DNA of 64,000 bases from an uncultured Bacteroidota bacterium (lineage in GTDB: Bacteria > Bacteroidota > Bacteroidia > UKL13-3). The position numbers and the translations under genes were made by a program. Numbering within the stretch: the first letter of the stretch is position 1; every line of letters starts with the position of its first letter. Positions 31,054 to 39,760 of this stretch are shown here, one piece after another. Location of the stretch: assembly GCA_903883965.1 (NCBI GenBank), contig CAISCU010000019.1, forward strand, positions 1 through 64,000, in the 5' to 3' direction. Below the pieces are notes generated by a model. That model worked only from the letters and a program-made list of their open reading frames with translations. It searched no databases and was not told the origin of the DNA.

Positions 31054-31782
31054 ATGAGCAAATTGCTTTTTTTTCATCCTGATTTGAACAATGATTCATT
31101 CTTTTTAAGTGAAGAAGAATCTAAACACTTGACCCGTGTATTAAGGAAAAAAAATGGAGATATGGTTCATTTTATGAATGGCAATGGATTAGAAGCAATT
31201 GGGACCATTACTGCAGACCATTCAAAACAAGTACAAATTCAAATTAGCAAAAGAATTGAACATCCTCTAACTAAAAGCTACAAATTCCATTTAGCAATTG
31301 CGCCCACAAAGAATGCTGAACGCATAGAATGGATGCTCGAAAAATGTACCGAAATTGGTATTGACGAAATTACTTTTTTAACCTGCACCAACAGTGAAAG
31401 AGCCCATTTAAAGCCAGACAGATTCTCGAAAATTTTGATAGCGGCACTCAAACAAAGCAAGCAATTTCATTTACCAAAACTCAACGGACAGGTATCCTTT
31501 GAAAGTTTTGTTCAAGAAAATCAACATCAACATTCAACCAAATTAATTGCTTGGTGTGAAAACGATTTAACCAAAAGCTTACATCATCAATTGGCACAAC
31601 TGGATTTGAGTCAACATGCCGAAATTGTGTTTTTAATTGGGCCTGAAGGTGATTTTACAGCCGCAGAAATAGCAATGGCCAAGAGCCATCATTTTGAATC
31701 TGTATCTTTGGGGAAAAACATTTTAAGAACAGAAACTGCAGGCTTATTTGTATGTGCTGTTCTTGCAAATCATTTTCAATGA
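31054..31782 (+). CDS. rsmE: 16S rRNA (uracil1498-N3)-methyltransferase
   Basis: SKHLTRVLRKKNGD, EWMLEKCTEIGI, LIGPEGDFTAAEI, SLGKNILRTETA. Confidence 0.95.
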   Translation: MSKLLFFHPDLNNDSFFLSEEESKHLTRVLRKKNGDMVHFMNGNGLEAIGTITADHSKQVQIQISKRIEHPLTKSYKFHLAIAPTKNAERIEWMLEKCTEIGIDEITFLTCTNSERAHLKPDRFSKILIAALKQSKQFHLPKLNGQVSFESFVQENQHQHSTKLIAWCENDLTKSLHHQLAQLDLSQHAEIVFLIGPEGDFTAAEIAMAKSHHFESVSLGKNILRTETAGLFVCAVLANHFQ

Positions 31783-32438
31783 AAAATTATTGCACGCTTT
31801 TAGTACTGTTTTTATGCTTGAGCCTATCAATAATGGCACAAACAAATGGCATTCAAATTGCCCGCTTAAAATACAATGGCGGTGGAGATTGGTATGCCAA
31901 TAAAACTTCATTGCCAAATCTCATTCGTTTTTGCAAACAGCAACTAAAAGTTAAATTGGCCGATGAAGAGGCCGTTGTAGACGTGGGTAGTCCCGACCTT
32001 TTTCATTACCCTTTGATACATTTAACTGGCCATGGAAATATTGTATTTAGCAAAGAGGAGGCTCAAAATTTAAGAAACTATTTAAAAGCTGGTGGCTTTT
32101 TACATGCTGATGACAACTATGGCCTCAATACTTATTTCAGAAGAGAAATGAAAAAAGTTTTTCCAGAATTAGATTGGATAGAGTTACCATACAACCATCC
32201 TATATACCACCAACATTTTGATTTTAAAAATGGCCTACCCAAAGTACATGAACACGACGGCAAACCTTCACAAGGGTTTGGCCTGTTCTTAAACGGACGC
32301 TTGATTTGTTTTTACAGTTATGAATGCGACCTTGGAAATGGCTGGGAAGATGCCGATGTATACAATGATCCAGAACCTGTTAGGACAAAAGCGCTACAAA
32401 TGGGTTCAAACATTTTAGAATACGTCTTTACCCATTGA
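31779..32438 (+). CDS. DUF4159 domain protein, exported
   Basis: Signal peptide; IARLKYNGGGDWYANKTSLPNLIRFC, LTGHGNIVFS, GGFLHADDNYG; ATGA overlap with rsmE. Confidence 0.88.
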   Translation: MKNYCTLLVLFLCLSLSIMAQTNGIQIARLKYNGGGDWYANKTSLPNLIRFCKQQLKVKLADEEAVVDVGSPDLFHYPLIHLTGHGNIVFSKEEAQNLRNYLKAGGFLHADDNYGLNTYFRREMKKVFPELDWIELPYNHPIYHQHFDFKNGLPKVHEHDGKPSQGFGLFLNGRLICFYSYECDLGNGWEDADVYNDPEPVRTKALQMGSNILEYVFTH

Positions 32439-33830
32439 TTAACCCAAGGCTTTAATTTCACTTACCAATTGAGTCAATGCTTTTTTAGCATCCCCAAAAA
32501 GCATGCTGGTTTTAGGATGGTAAAACAATTCATTTTCAATGCCTGCATAGCCCGCTTTCATACTTCTTTTGTTAACTATTACATGTTGTGCTGATTCAAC
32601 ATCGAGTATAGGCATTCCATAAATTGGAGAGCTTGGATCTGTTTTAGCTGCCGGATTAACGACATCATTTGCTCCCACTACAAGTACCACATCGGTAGTG
32701 GTAAATTCTGGGTTGATTTCTTCCATTTCAACCAATTTATCATAGGAGACATTGCTCTCTGCCAAAAGTACATTCATGTGTCCTGGCATTCTACCTGCAA
32801 CCGGATGTATGGCATATTTTACTTCAATGCCTTCAGATTCTAACAACATTTCCAATTCATGAACCACATGTTGAGCCTGAGCTACAGCTAATCCGTATCC
32901 AGGAACTATGACTACTTTCTTTGCATATTTCATTAAAATAGCTGCATCACTTGCAGTTAATTCTTTGATATTGCCTTGAATACCCGAATTGCCTGAATTG
33001 GATGCAGCGGCATTGCCTCCAAAATTTCCAATTAAAACATTCAACAATGAACGGTTCATGGCATTGCACATAACAATGGTTAGAAGTGTTCCTGCCGAAC
33101 CTACCAATATGCCGCCAACCAACATGACTTTGTTGTCATACAAGAAACCGCCACAGGCTGCGGCCACTCCTGTAAATGAATTCAGTAATGAAATAACAAC
33201 AGGCATGTCTGCTCCTCCAATAGGAAAAACAAACAACACTCCATAAAGCAGAGACAAAGCCAATAAAGTGTAAAAAGATGTCGCCATACTAGCTGCATCT
33301 AGGCAGCTAACATCGTATGCAAAATAAACAATCACCAATAGTAATAAGATGCTAATGTATTGCTGGAATTTTAAATTAAGGTCTTTGATTTTACCACTCA
33401 ATTTACCCCAAGCCACTATACTTCCTGAGAATGAAATTGAACCAATAATTAATCCAGCTAAAATGATCAAAGGAGATTTTTCATGGATATGCTGAAACTC
33501 TATGATAGATATAAGCATGGCACATGCCCCACCCATTCCATTGAATAAACTCACCATTTCAGGCATTGCAGTCATTTGAACTTTTTTGGCTGCTATAAAA
33601 CCCAGTAGAGTTCCTATGCCCAATGCCAAGAAAATGAAGGGTAAATTTTTCAGATGGCTGCCTTGTTCAGTTTGGTAAAGAAATATGGTACCAAATATGG
33701 CAAATGTCATTCCAAACGCTGCCAATAAATTGCCTCTTCGAGCAGTTGAAGGATGTCCTAAAAACTTAAGACCGCCAATAAATGTAACAGAGGCTATTAA
33801 ATATATGATTTCAAGTATGTGCTTTTGCAT
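32439..33830 (-). CDS. pntB: NAD(P) transhydrogenase subunit beta
   Basis: VPGYGLAVAQAQHVVHEL, IHPVAGRMPGHMNVLLAE, VVGANDVVNPAA. Confidence 0.97.
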   Translation of the reverse strand: MQKHILEIIYLIASVTFIGGLKFLGHPSTARRGNLLAAFGMTFAIFGTIFLYQTEQGSHLKNLPFIFLALGIGTLLGFIAAKKVQMTAMPEMVSLFNGMGGACAMLISIIEFQHIHEKSPLIILAGLIIGSISFSGSIVAWGKLSGKIKDLNLKFQQYISILLLLVIVYFAYDVSCLDAASMATSFYTLLALSLLYGVLFVFPIGGADMPVVISLLNSFTGVAAACGGFLYDNKVMLVGGILVGSAGTLLTIVMCNAMNRSLLNVLIGNFGGNAAASNSGNSGIQGNIKELTASDAAILMKYAKKVVIVPGYGLAVAQAQHVVHELEMLLESEGIEVKYAIHPVAGRMPGHMNVLLAESNVSYDKLVEMEEINPEFTTTDVVLVVGANDVVNPAAKTDPSSPIYGMPILDVESAQHVIVNKRSMKAGYAGIENELFYHPKTSMLFGDAKKALTQLVSEIKALG

Positions 33831-33841
33831 AATGGAAGCTG

Positions 33842-34135
33842 TTAAGATTTTTTCTTTTTAAACATTTCAAGCATGCGGTCAGTCACCACAAAACCTCCTA
33901 CCACATTGAGTGTTCCAAGTATGACTGCTACAAATCCAATTGATTGATACCAGAAGGAATCAGACTCTCCCATAACAATAATTGAACCTATAATTACCAC
34001 TCCATGAATGGCATTTGCACCACTCATTAAAGGTGTATGCAAAACGCTTGGTACATGACCAATTATTTCTATTCCAACAAATACCATCAAAATAATCAGG
34101 TAAATGAGTTCCATGTGTTGACTAATTAATTCCAT
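33842..34135 (-). CDS. pntA2: NAD(P) transhydrogenase alpha subunit, TM part (alpha2)
   Basis: GIEIIGHVPSVLHTPLMSGANAIHGVVIIG. Confidence 0.93.
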   Translation of the reverse strand: MELISQHMELIYLIILMVFVGIEIIGHVPSVLHTPLMSGANAIHGVVIIGSIIVMGESDSFWYQSIGFVAVILGTLNVVGGFVVTDRMLEMFKKKKS

Positions 34136-34138
34136 CAG

Positions 34139-35314
34139 TTAAGCTTTTATTTTTTTTCCTTCATGAGTTATTAAAGTACCCGCAGTAATTTCTTCGTTTA
34201 AATCAAAATGAAATTGATTGACATTGGCCAAATACATGAGTAAATTTTGTATGTTTTTAGCATAGAGTTCACTTGCATTTTGTGGCAAGGTGGCAGGTAA
34301 ATTACTTTGACCTACAATTGATACTCCACTTGAATGAACTACTTGATCTAATTCACTCAATTCACAATTACCCCCTTGTTCTACTGCCATATCTACAATA
34401 ACGGCTCCCAGCTTCATCTGTTTCACTTGATCTGCAGTAATTAATACAGGTGCTTTTTTGCCCATAACCAATGCCGTTGTGATCACCAAATCGGCCTGAA
34501 ACAAACTTTTATTCACAGCTTCTTTTTGTTTTTGCAGGTAATCTGCAGAAACTTCTTTGGCGTAACCACCTTCTATTTTGGCCTGTTCAGCACCTTTTAC
34601 TTCTATGAATTTCCCTCCCAAAGATTCAATTTGCTCTTTGGTTTCTGGTCTTACATCTGTGCACTCTACAATTGCACCCAATCGTTTAGCTGTTGCAATT
34701 GCTTGCAATCCGGCTACGCCAGCACCATATATCAATACTCGGGCAGGTGTAACAGTTCCTGCTGCAGTCATTAACAATGGAAATATTTTTCCTAAATGAT
34801 TGGCTCCTGTGATAACGGCTTTATAACCGGCTAAATTGGCCTGAGAGCTCAATGCATCCATGTTTTGGGCCTTTGAAATTCTAGGAATGGCATCCATGCT
34901 AAAAGCCGAAATCTGTTTATCAGCTAACAGCTGAATGAGTTCAGGGTGATTGTTTGCATACAAAAATGAAATTAAAACGGATTTGGGAGGCAATTGATTA
35001 ACAATAACTTCAGCTGGCGGATTGACCTGTAACAATACCTCAGCGCTTTGAAGTAACTGTGTTTGGGTTCCAAGTGTACAACCTACCGATTGGTACATTT
35101 CGTCACTGAAATTAGAGGCATAACCAGCCCCATTTTCAATGTAAATTTGATGACCAAGTTGAATCAATTGGGTACAAACTTGTGGGGTAAGTGCAACCCT
35201 GTTTTCTCCGGGTCTACTTTCTTTGATAACTGTTAGTTTCACAATGTGATTATTAGCGTGAGAAACTTTAAAATTGTAATCAAGTATACATAAAAGATTT
35301 GACAAAGACACCAT
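34139..35314 (-). CDS. pntA1: NAD(P) transhydrogenase alpha subunit, NAD-binding part (alpha1)
   Basis: ESRPGENRVALTP, YGAGVAGLQAIATAKRLGAIVE; conserved N-terminus fits a GTG start at 35242 as well as the ATG at 35314. Confidence 0.95.
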   Translation of the reverse strand: MVSLSNLLCILDYNFKVSHANNHIVKLTVIKESRPGENRVALTPQVCTQLIQLGHQIYIENGAGYASNFSDEMYQSVGCTLGTQTQLLQSAEVLLQVNPPAEVIVNQLPPKSVLISFLYANNHPELIQLLADKQISAFSMDAIPRISKAQNMDALSSQANLAGYKAVITGANHLGKIFPLLMTAAGTVTPARVLIYGAGVAGLQAIATAKRLGAIVECTDVRPETKEQIESLGGKFIEVKGAEQAKIEGGYAKEVSADYLQKQKEAVNKSLFQADLVITTALVMGKKAPVLITADQVKQMKLGAVIVDMAVEQGGNCELSELDQVVHSSGVSIVGQSNLPATLPQNASELYAKNIQNLLMYLANVNQFHFDLNEEITAGTLITHEGKKIKA

Positions 35315-35342
35315 TCATTCGCTCTAAACAAAAGTCCATTCC

Positions 35343-36245
35343 ATGTTAAAAACAGCTTGGTCTTCTTGTTACAATCACCCATTAAAAGAGGGTCATCGCT
35401 TTCCCATGATCAAGTACGACCTCATTAAAGAACAGCTATTATATGAAGCTGTATTAGCCGAAGCAAATTATTTCGAGCCAGGTTTTGCACTTGTTTCTGA
35501 ACTTCAATTGTGTCATGACAAAAACTACCTAGACAAATTACTGAACCAACATTTAAGCGAAGCAGAAATAAGAAGAATTGGGTTTCCTTTGAGTCAATCT
35601 TTAATTGAGAGAGAATTTAAAATCATGCAAGGCACAATTGATTGCTGTGCTTATGCCATTCAATATGGAATTGCTATGAATATTGCTGGTGGTACACACC
35701 ATGCATTTTCTGACAAAGGGGAAGGATTTTGTTTGTTGAATGATTTTGCTGTTGCAGCACATGTACTATTAAATCAAAAAAAAGTAAACAAAATTGTCAT
35801 TATTGATTTAGATGTGCACCAAGGAAACGGAACAGCATCCATTTTTAAAAACAATGATGCTGTATTTACATTTAGCATGCACGGTAAAAACAATTTCCCA
35901 TTTAAAAAAGAAGTTTCAAACCTCGACATTGAATTACCTGATGGAATAAATGACTTTGATTATTTAGAAAAATTGGCCTTTGGACTCACAATTATTTCAG
36001 AACTACCTGAAATTGATTTTATTTTTTACCAATCAGGGGTTGATATTTTACAAACAGATAAACTTGGGAAATTAGCAATTAGCCAAGAGGCCTGTAAATC
36101 AAGAGACAAGATGGTTTTTGAATTCTGTAAAAACAGAAAAACTCCAGTTGTTACAGCTATGGGTGGCGGTTATTCCACTAAAATTTCGGACATTGTCAAT
36201 GCCCATTGCAATACCTTCAAGGCCGCTATAGATACTTTTTTTTAA
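35343..36245 (+). CDS. histone deacetylase family protein (class-IV/HDAC11-like)
   Basis: GGTHHAFSDKGEGFCLLND, IDLDVHQGNGTA, SGVDILQTDKLG, MGGGYS: catalytic and Zn ligands intact. Confidence 0.92.
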   Translation: MLKTAWSSCYNHPLKEGHRFPMIKYDLIKEQLLYEAVLAEANYFEPGFALVSELQLCHDKNYLDKLLNQHLSEAEIRRIGFPLSQSLIEREFKIMQGTIDCCAYAIQYGIAMNIAGGTHHAFSDKGEGFCLLNDFAVAAHVLLNQKKVNKIVIIDLDVHQGNGTASIFKNNDAVFTFSMHGKNNFPFKKEVSNLDIELPDGINDFDYLEKLAFGLTIISELPEIDFIFYQSGVDILQTDKLGKLAISQEACKSRDKMVFEFCKNRKTPVVTAMGGGYSTKISDIVNAHCNTFKAAIDTFF

Positions 36246-36338
36246 TTTTTTTTTGAAAATGCTTGATTTTGTATTGAATCAAATTTTAATTCACGGAAAT
36301 AATTTAACGCTCCCAATAAATTGTATAAAAATTACTTT

Positions 36339-36346
36339 TAACTTTG
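36339..36346 (+). promoter_or_regulatory. candidate -7 element for the 77-aa gene
   Basis: TAACTTTG fits TAnnTTTG; no good -33 element at the expected spacing. Confidence 0.3.
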
Positions 36347-36368
36347 CACAAGTAACTACATTTGAAAC

Positions 36369-36602
36369 ATGACTAAAGCTAGCAAACCGTCAGCAACCAA
36401 AACAACAAAAAAAACTGCATCGCCAACATCTAAAGCAGCAGCCAAAAAAACTCCTTTGAAAAACACATTCATCGAAGACGAAGATGAAGATGATGAAAAT
36501 GTAGACGAAGAAGATGACTTGGAAATTGATGAATTAGAAATTGATGAGCCAAAATCGTTTGACGATTTTGACGAAGAAGAAGACGAAGACGACGATTTTT
36601 AG
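36369..36602 (+). CDS. small bipolar protein: Lys/Ala/Thr-rich N-terminus, Asp/Glu-rich C-terminus
   Basis: MTKASKPSATKTTKKTASPTSKAAAKKTPLKN...EDEDEDDENVDEEDD...DEEEDEDDDF; own upstream region with TAACTTTG. Confidence 0.75.
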   Translation: MTKASKPSATKTTKKTASPTSKAAAKKTPLKNTFIEDEDEDDENVDEEDDLEIDELEIDEPKSFDDFDEEEDEDDDF

Positions 36603-36609
36603 TCGTATT

Positions 36610-37167
36610 TTATTTGTTCCAAATTACAACAGGGCTTTGTACAACATTACTTTTGTGCAAAGCCCTGTCGTATATATAAAGCTCATAAAGCGTGGTATCG
36701 GCAGCATTTGGGTAAGCATTCGGACTAATTTTAACTTCAATATCTCCTCTAATTGATTTGTGCCGACCATCTGGAGTTAAACTTTCAAACCTAAATGCAT
36801 AGGTTAAGGTATCGGCAGCATTGAATGGATTGGTGACTGCTTGAAATAAACCTTGGTATTTTTCGAGGTAATTGATATGCAAATTTTGGTAAAAAGGATT
36901 GAGCGATTTACCTACGCTGTCGATAACCGGATTAAAAGGACTCAAAGTGTCTGATTGGTTCAAACCCAAATCGCCATCTCCATCTTTATAGGTAAAGGTT
37001 AATACCAATAGTGAATCTTTCCCATCAGTACTTTGCAAAAAAGACACATGCTTAAAAGCAATCTGAGGAATTTCTGAAGTTATTTCTGTTTTTTTGCATT
37101 GCCCAAATATGATTGGCAAGCTGAGTAAAAAAATAACATGTCTGAATTTATTGATCTTTGGCCACAT
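36610..37167 (-). CDS. hypothetical lipoprotein
   Basis: Hydrophobic leader with lipobox IIFGQC; KDGDGDLGLNQSD motif seen in Bacteroidota hypothetical lipoproteins. Confidence 0.7.
   Translation of the reverse strand: MWPKINKFRHVIFLLSLPIIFGQCKKTEITSEIPQIAFKHVSFLQSTDGKDSLLVLTFTYKDGDGDLGLNQSDTLSPFNPVIDSVGKSLNPFYQNLHINYLEKYQGLFQAVTNPFNAADTLTYAFRFESLTPDGRHKSIRGDIEVKISPNAYPNAADTTLYELYIYDRALHKSNVVQSPVVIWNK
36625..36668. repeat. inverted repeat (possible terminator) in the lipoprotein gene 3' end
   Basis: ACAGGGCTTTGTACA ... TGTGCAAAGCCCTGT, 15 bp with one wobble. Confidence 0.6.
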
Positions 37168-38133
37168 AAAATATTCAATCCAAATCTAAACAATTTTGAG
37201 GAATTGTGTTTGGCTGCTTTTCAATACCAATATGCTCACAATCCTGTTTATAAAGCATATGCTAAAATATGGGGCATCCAACATAGCAATGACATAGAAA
37301 CAATTTCAGCGATTCCATTTCTACCCATTGAGTTCTTTAAAACGCATCAAATAAGCAGCAGTGATCAACCTGTTTCAAAAATATTTGAAAGTAGTGGAAC
37401 AGGCCAAAGTGGAAACAGCAAGCACTTGATTGTTGATTTAGCTATTTATGAGCAAAGCATCTTTACCCATTTTGAAAATCATTTTGGCGCTATTGCCAAT
37501 AAATGTGTACTTGGACTCCTCCCCTCTTATCTGGAAAAAGAGAACTCCTCATTGGTATACATGGTTCAAGCTTTGATGAAAAAAAGCAAGCATCCGCTCA
37601 ACGGATTTTACCTTTACGAACACGAAGAGTTGGCTACTAAGATTCAGTTACTAGAGTCAAAAAAAGAGCCTTATTTTTTATTTGGGGTAACGTTTGGCTT
37701 GCTTGATTTTGCAAAGAAATTTCCAATTCCTATACAGTTTGGTAACATCATCGAAACCGGTGGAATGAAAGGACGAAAAAAAGAAATGACCAAAATGGAA
37801 TTGTACGAAGTATTGAAATCACAATTTCAAACCAATACTATTTTTTCTGAATATGGTATGTGTGAAATGCAAAGCCAATTTTATACAAACCAAAATGGTT
37901 ATTTCAAAGGCCCCAAATGGGCTAAAGTATCAATTGGCGATATTAACGACCCCAGATGCTTTGCTAAACCAGGCAAAACCGGAATCATCCAAGTCATTGA
38001 CTTAGCCAATATACATTCGTGTTGTTTTATTCAAACTGCCGATTTAGGTATTGAATACCCTGATCATACTTTTGAAGTTTTAGGCAGAAGAGACCAAAGT
38101 GAACAAAGAGGTTGTAGCTTAATGATTGGCTAG
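37138..38133 (+). CDS. LuxE-like acyl-protein synthetase / acyltransferase
   Basis: FQYQYAHNPVYKAYAK, FFKTHQI, FESSGTGQSGNSKHLI, GGMKGRKKEM, FSEYGMCEMQSQ. Confidence 0.85.
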   Translation: MSEFIDLWPHKIFNPNLNNFEELCLAAFQYQYAHNPVYKAYAKIWGIQHSNDIETISAIPFLPIEFFKTHQISSSDQPVSKIFESSGTGQSGNSKHLIVDLAIYEQSIFTHFENHFGAIANKCVLGLLPSYLEKENSSLVYMVQALMKKSKHPLNGFYLYEHEELATKIQLLESKKEPYFLFGVTFGLLDFAKKFPIPIQFGNIIETGGMKGRKKEMTKMELYEVLKSQFQTNTIFSEYGMCEMQSQFYTNQNGYFKGPKWAKVSIGDINDPRCFAKPGKTGIIQVIDLANIHSCCFIQTADLGIEYPDHTFEVLGRRDQSEQRGCSLMIG

Positions 38134-38194
38134 GCTTTTGGCGTGTTTGTAATTTTCTTGATTTTTTAATTAAGTTTGGTTTTTAAATCAGTCA

Positions 38195-39607
38195 ATGAAT
38201 AAACTTACAAGAAAAGAACATGATTTTTTGGGAGAATTAGACATACCCGATGAATTATTTTATGGCATACAAACATTCAGAGCAAAAGAGAATTTCAATA
38301 TAACAGGTATTCCAATAGCCAAAGAGCCCTACTTTATTAAAGCATTGGCTTATGTAAAAAAAGCGGCAGCCATTGCCAATTTTGAATGTGGTGTTTTAAG
38401 CGAATCAGTGAAAAATGCAATTATATATGCCTGTGACGAAATGACTACAGGTAAATATGACAACCAATTTGTTTCAGACTTGATACAAGGTGGTGCAGGT
38501 ACTTCCTGTAACATGAACGCCAATGAAGTGATTGCCAATATTGGACTCCTTAAAATGGGTCATACAAAAGGGTCTTACGAACATTTGCATCCCAACAACC
38601 ATGTCAATTGTTCGCAATCAACCAACGATGCCTACCCTTCTGCTTTTAGAATTGCGTTGCATTACAAACTATCAGACTATTTAAAAATCCTTGAAAAATT
38701 GGAGCTTGCTTTTTCTCAAAAAGCAATTGAGTTTGATACTGTTTTAAAGATGGGTAGAACCCAATTACAAGATGCTGTTCCAATGACATTGGGACAAGAG
38801 TTCAAAGCATTTGCAACTACAATTGGCGAAGACATTAGCAGGTTAAAAGAAGCACAAGAATTGCTTTTAGAGGTAAATATGGGTGCTACTGCAATTGGTA
38901 CGCGCGTAAATGCTCCTGAGGGCTATGCCGAAATTTGTGTGAAGCATTTGGCTGAAATAGCTGGAATTCCTGTTTGTTTGGCTCCAGATTTAATTGAAGC
39001 AACTGGCGACACCGGAGCTTATGTGCAAATCATGGGTACCTTAAAAAGAAATGCAGTAAAGGTTTCTAAAATTTGTAACGATTTAAGATTGTTGAGTTCT
39101 GGCCCTAGAACTGGGTTCAATGAGATCAATTTGCCAGCTAGGCAACCTGGATCTTCTATTATGCCAGGGAAAGTAAATCCTGTTATTCCTGAGGTGGTGA
39201 ACCAAACTTGTTATTATGTCATTGGCCAAGATTTAACAGTTACAATGGCCGCTGAAGCGGGTCAATTGCAACTCAATGTAATGGAACCAGTCATTGCATT
39301 TGCCATGTTTACTTCTTTAGAATATTTAGGAAATGCCATCCATTCGTTAGTTGATAAATGCATTCTTGGCATTACAGCAAATGCCGATAGAACCAGAGAA
39401 ATGGTTATGAACAGCATTGGCATTGTCACACAACTCAATCCAATATTGGGTTACGAAAAAAGTGCTGAAATTGCTGGTGAAGCACTTCAATCAGGAAAAA
39501 ATATCTATGAAATTGTGGTATTAGAGAAACAACTCATCAGCAAAGCAAAATGGGACGAAATTTTCTCAATAGAAAACCTCATCCATCCCAAATTCATTAA
39601 CAAATAA
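38195..39607 (+). CDS. aspA: aspartate ammonia-lyase
   Basis: GAGTSCNMNANEVIAN, NHVNCSQSTNDAYPSA, GSSIMPGKVNPVIPE. Confidence 0.95.
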   Translation: MNKLTRKEHDFLGELDIPDELFYGIQTFRAKENFNITGIPIAKEPYFIKALAYVKKAAAIANFECGVLSESVKNAIIYACDEMTTGKYDNQFVSDLIQGGAGTSCNMNANEVIANIGLLKMGHTKGSYEHLHPNNHVNCSQSTNDAYPSAFRIALHYKLSDYLKILEKLELAFSQKAIEFDTVLKMGRTQLQDAVPMTLGQEFKAFATTIGEDISRLKEAQELLLEVNMGATAIGTRVNAPEGYAEICVKHLAEIAGIPVCLAPDLIEATGDTGAYVQIMGTLKRNAVKVSKICNDLRLLSSGPRTGFNEINLPARQPGSSIMPGKVNPVIPEVVNQTCYYVIGQDLTVTMAAEAGQLQLNVMEPVIAFAMFTSLEYLGNAIHSLVDKCILGITANADRTREMVMNSIGIVTQLNPILGYEKSAEIAGEALQSGKNIYEIVVLEKQLISKAKWDEIFSIENLIHPKFINK

Positions 39608-39760
39608 ATTGCTGACAAACAACCTTTTGCTATTTCTCAGAGACTCATTATTTACCTAGGATTACTTATGCATTAAAAAAAATTAAGTGTTTGCAATTTT
39701 GGTAAATTTTGTGAACCTTGCGTATACTCTGATAAAACAAATAAATAACAACTATATAAC

